A DNA stretch of 64,000 bases from assembly GCF_014199435.1 (NCBI RefSeq), contig NZ_JACIJP010000002.1:248001-312000 (forward strand), given 5' to 3'. The stretch is from Sphingobium subterraneum (lineage in GTDB: Bacteria > Pseudomonadota > Alphaproteobacteria > Sphingomonadales > Sphingomonadaceae). The notes under the pieces were generated by a model. That model saw nothing but the letters and a program-made list of their open reading frames with translations, had not been told where the DNA came from and made no database searches. Position 1 is the first letter of the stretch. Each line of letters starts with the position of its first letter. The translations under genes were made by a program, and so were the position numbers. This document shows, in pieces, positions 61,120 through 64,000 of this stretch.

Positions 61120-61176
61120 CGGCTGTACCGTTTAATCGAACAGATTGTCGGCCTGCTTTTGCATTGGAGGGTCTTT

Positions 61177-61581
61177 GTGCTGCGGTTTTCACACAAATCC
61201 TTCATTGCGTTGATGTGTTTGATTTTAGCATATCTTACCTACGGCCTACTTGACCATTACCAGGTGCCGCGCGTCATTGGCCTCTATTGGGGACATGACA
61301 CTTTGGAACGATGTATCGCAAAGAATGCATTAAGGCAGGTTAATGGAAGCCCGTTTGCGATCTGTCGATCATGGTCGGACGGAGATGGAGAGTTCGTACA
61401 TGCGCTCGTCTATGACGGAACCGATAGAATCGGACGAGGGTCCATTTCGTTTCAACATAATTGGCAAGCCGAAATCGGTGCTTGTACGGCCCAGTCAAAA
61501 GTTGCTTTGTTTTGCCGTTCAAAGTTTATTGCCCGGCCCCTGATGAACCATCTCTTCGTAGTCGACTTTATGCGTTCCTAG
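61177..61581 (+). CDS. Membrane-anchored small protein of unknown function
   Basis: The 134-residue product has one N-terminal transmembrane helix (about residues 8-26, FIALMCLILAYLTYGLL) and a soluble domain with cysteines in ERCIAKN, FAICRSW, GACTAQ and FCRSKF. Codons are A/T-rich relative to ssb and galU. The GTG at 61177 has GGAGGG 5 bases upstream, which decides the start over an in-frame TTG at 61159. Probable acquired gene; no family recognised. Confidence 0.65.
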   Translation: MLRFSHKSFIALMCLILAYLTYGLLDHYQVPRVIGLYWGHDTLERCIAKNALRQVNGSPFAICRSWSDGDGEFVHALVYDGTDRIGRGSISFQHNWQAEIGACTAQSKVALFCRSKFIARPLMNHLFVVDFMRS

Positions 61582-61622
61582 TCGTGCGACTTATTACGCG
61601 CAACTACTGGGTCCGCAGCCCC

Positions 61623-62492
61623 CTACCCCACCAGCTTCCTTGCAAATTCGCGGATGTGCGCGCCGATGTCGTTGCGCTGGAGGGCGAGGGCGAGGTTCGC
61701 CTCGATATAGCCCGCTTTTGATCCGCAGTCGTAACGATCACCCGCAAAGGTGACGCCGTGGAAGGGCTGGGTGCCGATCATCGCGGCCATGGCGTCGGTC
61801 AATTGGATTTCGCCGCCCGCGCCCTTTTCCTGCGTTTCGAGGATTTTCATCACCTGCGGCTGGAGGATGTAGCGCCCGGCGATGATGAGGTTGGACGGAG
61901 CGGTGCCCGCAGCGGGCTTTTCGACCAAACCCTTCACCTCGGTCAGCGCCCCATCGCGCGCGCCGGGATCGAGCACGCCGTAGCTCGGCGTCTGTTCCAT
62001 CGGCACTTCCAACGCGCAGATCAGGTTGCCGCCGGTCTGTTCATAGGCGTCGACCATCTGCTTGAGACAGCCGGGTTTGCCGTGCATGAATTCGTCGGGA
62101 AGCAGGATGGCGAAGGGTTCGTCGCCGACGATGTCGCGCGCGCACCAGATGGCGTGGCCGAGGCCCAAAGGTTCCTGCTGGCGCACGAACACGGCGTTGC
62201 CGGGTTTGAGGCGCGTGCCTTCGAGTGCGGAGAGATCCTTGCCGCGTGCGGCCTGAGTCGATTCGAGTTCGAACGCGATGTCGAAATGATCCTCGATCGC
62301 GCCCTTGCCGCGCCCGGTGACGAAGATCATCTGCTCGATCCCGGCTTCCAGCGCTTCATCGACGGCGTACTGGATCAGCGGGCGATCGACGACGGGCAGC
62401 AGTTCCTTCGCCACCGCCTTGGTCGCGGGGAGGAAACGGGTGCCCAGACCTGCGACGGGGAAGACGGCCTTGCGGATGCGGGTGTTCGGCAT
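61623..62492 (-). CDS. galU: UTP--glucose-1-phosphate uridylyltransferase
   Basis: This 289-residue enzyme makes UDP-glucose for polysaccharides and envelope sugars. FPVAGLGTRFLPATKAVAKELLPVVDRPLIQYAVDEAL is the nucleotidyltransferase motif; LGHAIWCARDIVGDEPFAILLPDEF and KPAAGTAPSNLIIAGRYIL also fit. Length normal. Confidence 0.97.
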   Translation of the reverse strand: MPNTRIRKAVFPVAGLGTRFLPATKAVAKELLPVVDRPLIQYAVDEALEAGIEQMIFVTGRGKGAIEDHFDIAFELESTQAARGKDLSALEGTRLKPGNAVFVRQQEPLGLGHAIWCARDIVGDEPFAILLPDEFMHGKPGCLKQMVDAYEQTGGNLICALEVPMEQTPSYGVLDPGARDGALTEVKGLVEKPAAGTAPSNLIIAGRYILQPQVMKILETQEKGAGGEIQLTDAMAAMIGTQPFHGVTFAGDRYDCGSKAGYIEANLALALQRNDIGAHIREFARKLVG

Positions 62493-62573
62493 GAGTGACT
62501 TTCGAAAAGGGACGCACGAAAGGCGCGAAGGTAGCGGATGGACGTTGCAACTCGATTAAGGCGGTCGCGCGAA

Positions 62574-62735
62574 TCAGAAATCGACGGCGATGCCCTTGTA
62601 CTCCCAGTCGCCATAGCGGGTCGGGCTGCGTTCTTCCGTGATCTTCGGCACAGCGTCGATCGGATCGGGCTGGGGCACCGGCGGGCTCTTGCTGAGATAG
62701 GCGGGCGGCTTCACATGATCGGGGCGCTTGCCCAT
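62574..62735 (-). CDS. DUF1674/SdhAF4-family protein
   Basis: The 53-residue product ends with the family signature RYGDWEYKGIAVDF, as in the mitochondrial succinate dehydrogenase assembly factor SDHAF4 and its alphaproteobacterial relatives, which bind the flavoprotein subunit SdhA. AAGGAG lies 5 bases before the ATG at 62735. An in-frame longer version to 62798 lacks a ribosome site. Confidence 0.85.
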   Translation of the reverse strand: MGKRPDHVKPPAYLSKSPPVPQPDPIDAVPKITEERSPTRYGDWEYKGIAVDF

Positions 62736-62880
62736 GGGGACTCCTTCAACGGATTTCCGACTGCATAATCCGGATCGCACAGGGCGACAATCGCTCATGC
62801 CGCAGTTGCAGCAAAAGTGCGACGGACAGAAGACGGACTCGGCGCTAGGATCGTTCCACCAAATCGTCTAGGGGCAGGCC

Positions 62881-64000
62881 ATGTCCCGCTATCCCGCCCG
62901 TCCCGCCGGCTCCGCCCGCCCCGCCCGTCGCCCCAACCGGGGCGAGGATGCGCCGGGCGTGGCTGCGCGCCGCGCGGCGCTCCGCCTGCTCGATGCGGTG
63001 CTGCGGCGGGGCGATCCGCTGGAAACGGCGCTGCACGCCGCGACGCAGGGGTTGAGCGACCGGGCCGACCGGGCGCTCGCCCACGCGATTGCCGCCGACG
63101 TGCTGCGGCGCATGGGCGATCTCGACACATTGATCGACAGCGCTACGAGCGAGCCGTTGCCGGAGGACGCGAAGGCGCGGATGGTGCTGCGCATCGCGCT
63201 GGTGCAGTTGCTCATCCTCGGTACGCCGCCGCATGCCGCCATCGCGACGGCGCTTCCCCTGCTCGACGGCGGACCGCGCCGACTGGTCCACGGCATATTG
63301 GGCACGCTGATCCGCAACGAGGCGCGCCTGCCCGACGTGCCGAGCCTGCCGGAAGCCGTGGCGGCGCGGTGGGCGGCGCAATGGGACGAAGCGACCGTGG
63401 ATGCGGCGGCGCGCTCGCTGGGCGGACGCGCGCCGATCGACATCACGCTCGCCGATCCGGCGCAGACCGCGCATTTCGCAGAGGTTCTGGGGGGCGAGAG
63501 CCTCGCGTCCGGGCATGTGCGGGTCGACCATGCGGTGTCGGTGCCGACGCTGGCGGGTTTCGACGAGGGGCAATGGTGGGTGCAGGATCTCGCCGCGAGC
63601 CTGCCCGCACGGCTGGCGGGTGCGGGCGAAGGGCGCCGAGCGATCGACCTGTGCGCCGCGCCCGGCGGCAAGACGATGCAGCTTGCCACACAGGGCTGGC
63701 GCGTGACGGCGCTCGACAAGTCGGCCAAGCGGCTGGAGCGGATGACGCAGAATATGGCGCGCAGCGGCCTCGACGCCGATGTCGTGCAGAGCGATGCGCT
63801 GGGCTGGGCGCCGGATGAGCCCGCCGACCTCATCCTGCTCGACGCGCCGTGCAGCGCGACCGGGATTTTCCGGCGGCACCCCGATGTGCTGTACCGCGCC
63901 GGACCGAGACAGATTGCCGAGCTGGCCGAACAGCAGGCGGCGATGCTCGACCGCGCAGCAGACTGGGTCGTGCCGGGGGGTATGCTGATCTACGCGACCT
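62881..64000 (+). CDS. rsmB: 16S rRNA m5C967 methyltransferase RsmB (partial, runs off the window)
   Basis: About 373 codons are visible, without a stop. An N-terminal NusB-like RNA-binding domain (about 27-150; RRAALRLLDAVLRRG and ALAHAIAADVLRRMGDLD) precedes the SAM-binding Rossmann domain with DLCAAPGGKTMQLA and the cysteine motif LLDAPCSATGIFRRHPD; the second catalytic cysteine region is beginning at the window end. An N-terminal tail of Arg, Pro and Ala precedes the fold. Confidence 0.93.
   Translation, partial: MSRYPARPAGSARPARRPNRGEDAPGVAARRAALRLLDAVLRRGDPLETALHAATQGLSDRADRALAHAIAADVLRRMGDLDTLIDSATSEPLPEDAKARMVLRIALVQLLILGTPPHAAIATALPLLDGGPRRLVHGILGTLIRNEARLPDVPSLPEAVAARWAAQWDEATVDAAARSLGGRAPIDITLADPAQTAHFAEVLGGESLASGHVRVDHAVSVPTLAGFDEGQWWVQDLAASLPARLAGAGEGRRAIDLCAAPGGKTMQLATQGWRVTALDKSAKRLERMTQNMARSGLDADVVQSDALGWAPDEPADLILLDAPCSATGIFRRHPDVLYRAGPRQIAELAEQQAAMLDRAADWVVPGGMLIYAT

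Overview
The window is high-GC chromosomal DNA from an alphaproteobacterium, most likely a member of the Sphingomonadales (Sphingomonas/Sphingobium type). The evidence is the RpoB and RpoC sequences, an alpha-type SspB adaptor, an ATP12-type F1 assembly chaperone, a DUF1674/SdhAF4 protein, a long C-terminal extension on ribosomal protein S16, and dispersed palindromic repeats whose ends read CCGTTCGCCCTGAG. Almost all of it is core genome. I saw no rRNA, tRNA, CRISPR, transposase, integrase or phage gene.

Layout. 0-0.6 kb: the start of thiC behind a TPP riboswitch. 0.6-1.6 kb: fghA with a collapsed VOC gene. 1.7-4.5 kb: the bc1 complex operon petABC (minus strand) with its terminator. 4.7-9.4 kb: trmL, hemF, a GNAT gene, a membrane protein, lipB, a lipoprotein and a secreted protein. 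9.5-12.9 kb: hemerythrin, then the ffh-rpsP-rimM cluster without trmD. 13.2-13.9 kb: a lower-GC gene for an LRV-repeat protein. 14.1-22.7 kb: rpoC and rpoB with a palindromic element between them. 23-31 kb: a chemoreceptor, wecB-wecC (UDP-ManNAcA synthesis), a CarF/PEDS1-like desaturase, a serine hydrolase with a divergent partner, and a GT4 glycosyltransferase. 31-45 kb: a CDF exporter, pdxH, a J protein, a YihY protein, fabI-aroC, a dicarboxylate symporter, a glutaminyl cyclase with ygfZ, dihydroorotase, rarD and crcB with a pseudouridine synthase. 45-48.3 kb: a tightly coupled run (paiB-like, HAD, small membrane protein, ATP12), then gmk. 48.4-51.1 kb: a rearranged slot between a DUF2585 gene and a small conserved gene, then sspB. 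51.3-55 kb: hisB-hisH-hisA-orf-hisF-hisE-hinT. 55-58 kb: an APC permease and a Bcr/CflA exporter. 58.1-60.3 kb: feoAB behind a probable Fur box. 60.5-64 kb: ssb, a small membrane-anchored orphan, galU, the SdhAF4 gene and the start of rsmB.

Operon logic. Many neighbours overlap by 4 bp (ATGA or GTGA), which implies translational coupling: fabI-aroC, crcB-RluA family, paiB-HAD-membrane-ATP12, hisB-hisH-hisA, orf-hisF, feoA-feoB, CDF-pdxH and rimM-membrane protein. Against this conserved background a handful of short, lower-GC genes of unknown function look like acquired cargo, at about 13.2, 49.1, 49.7, 53.3 and 61.2 kb.

No complete new multi-gene system is evident. The most unusual structure is at 48.9-50.2 kb. 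Two different cargo modules sit between a DUF2585 gene and a converging small gene, and a chimera of the 3' ends of both flanking genes separates them. This is the pattern expected if a circular DNA carrying an alternative allele had integrated by homologous recombination. Two other families of long palindromic intergenic elements also deserve attention.
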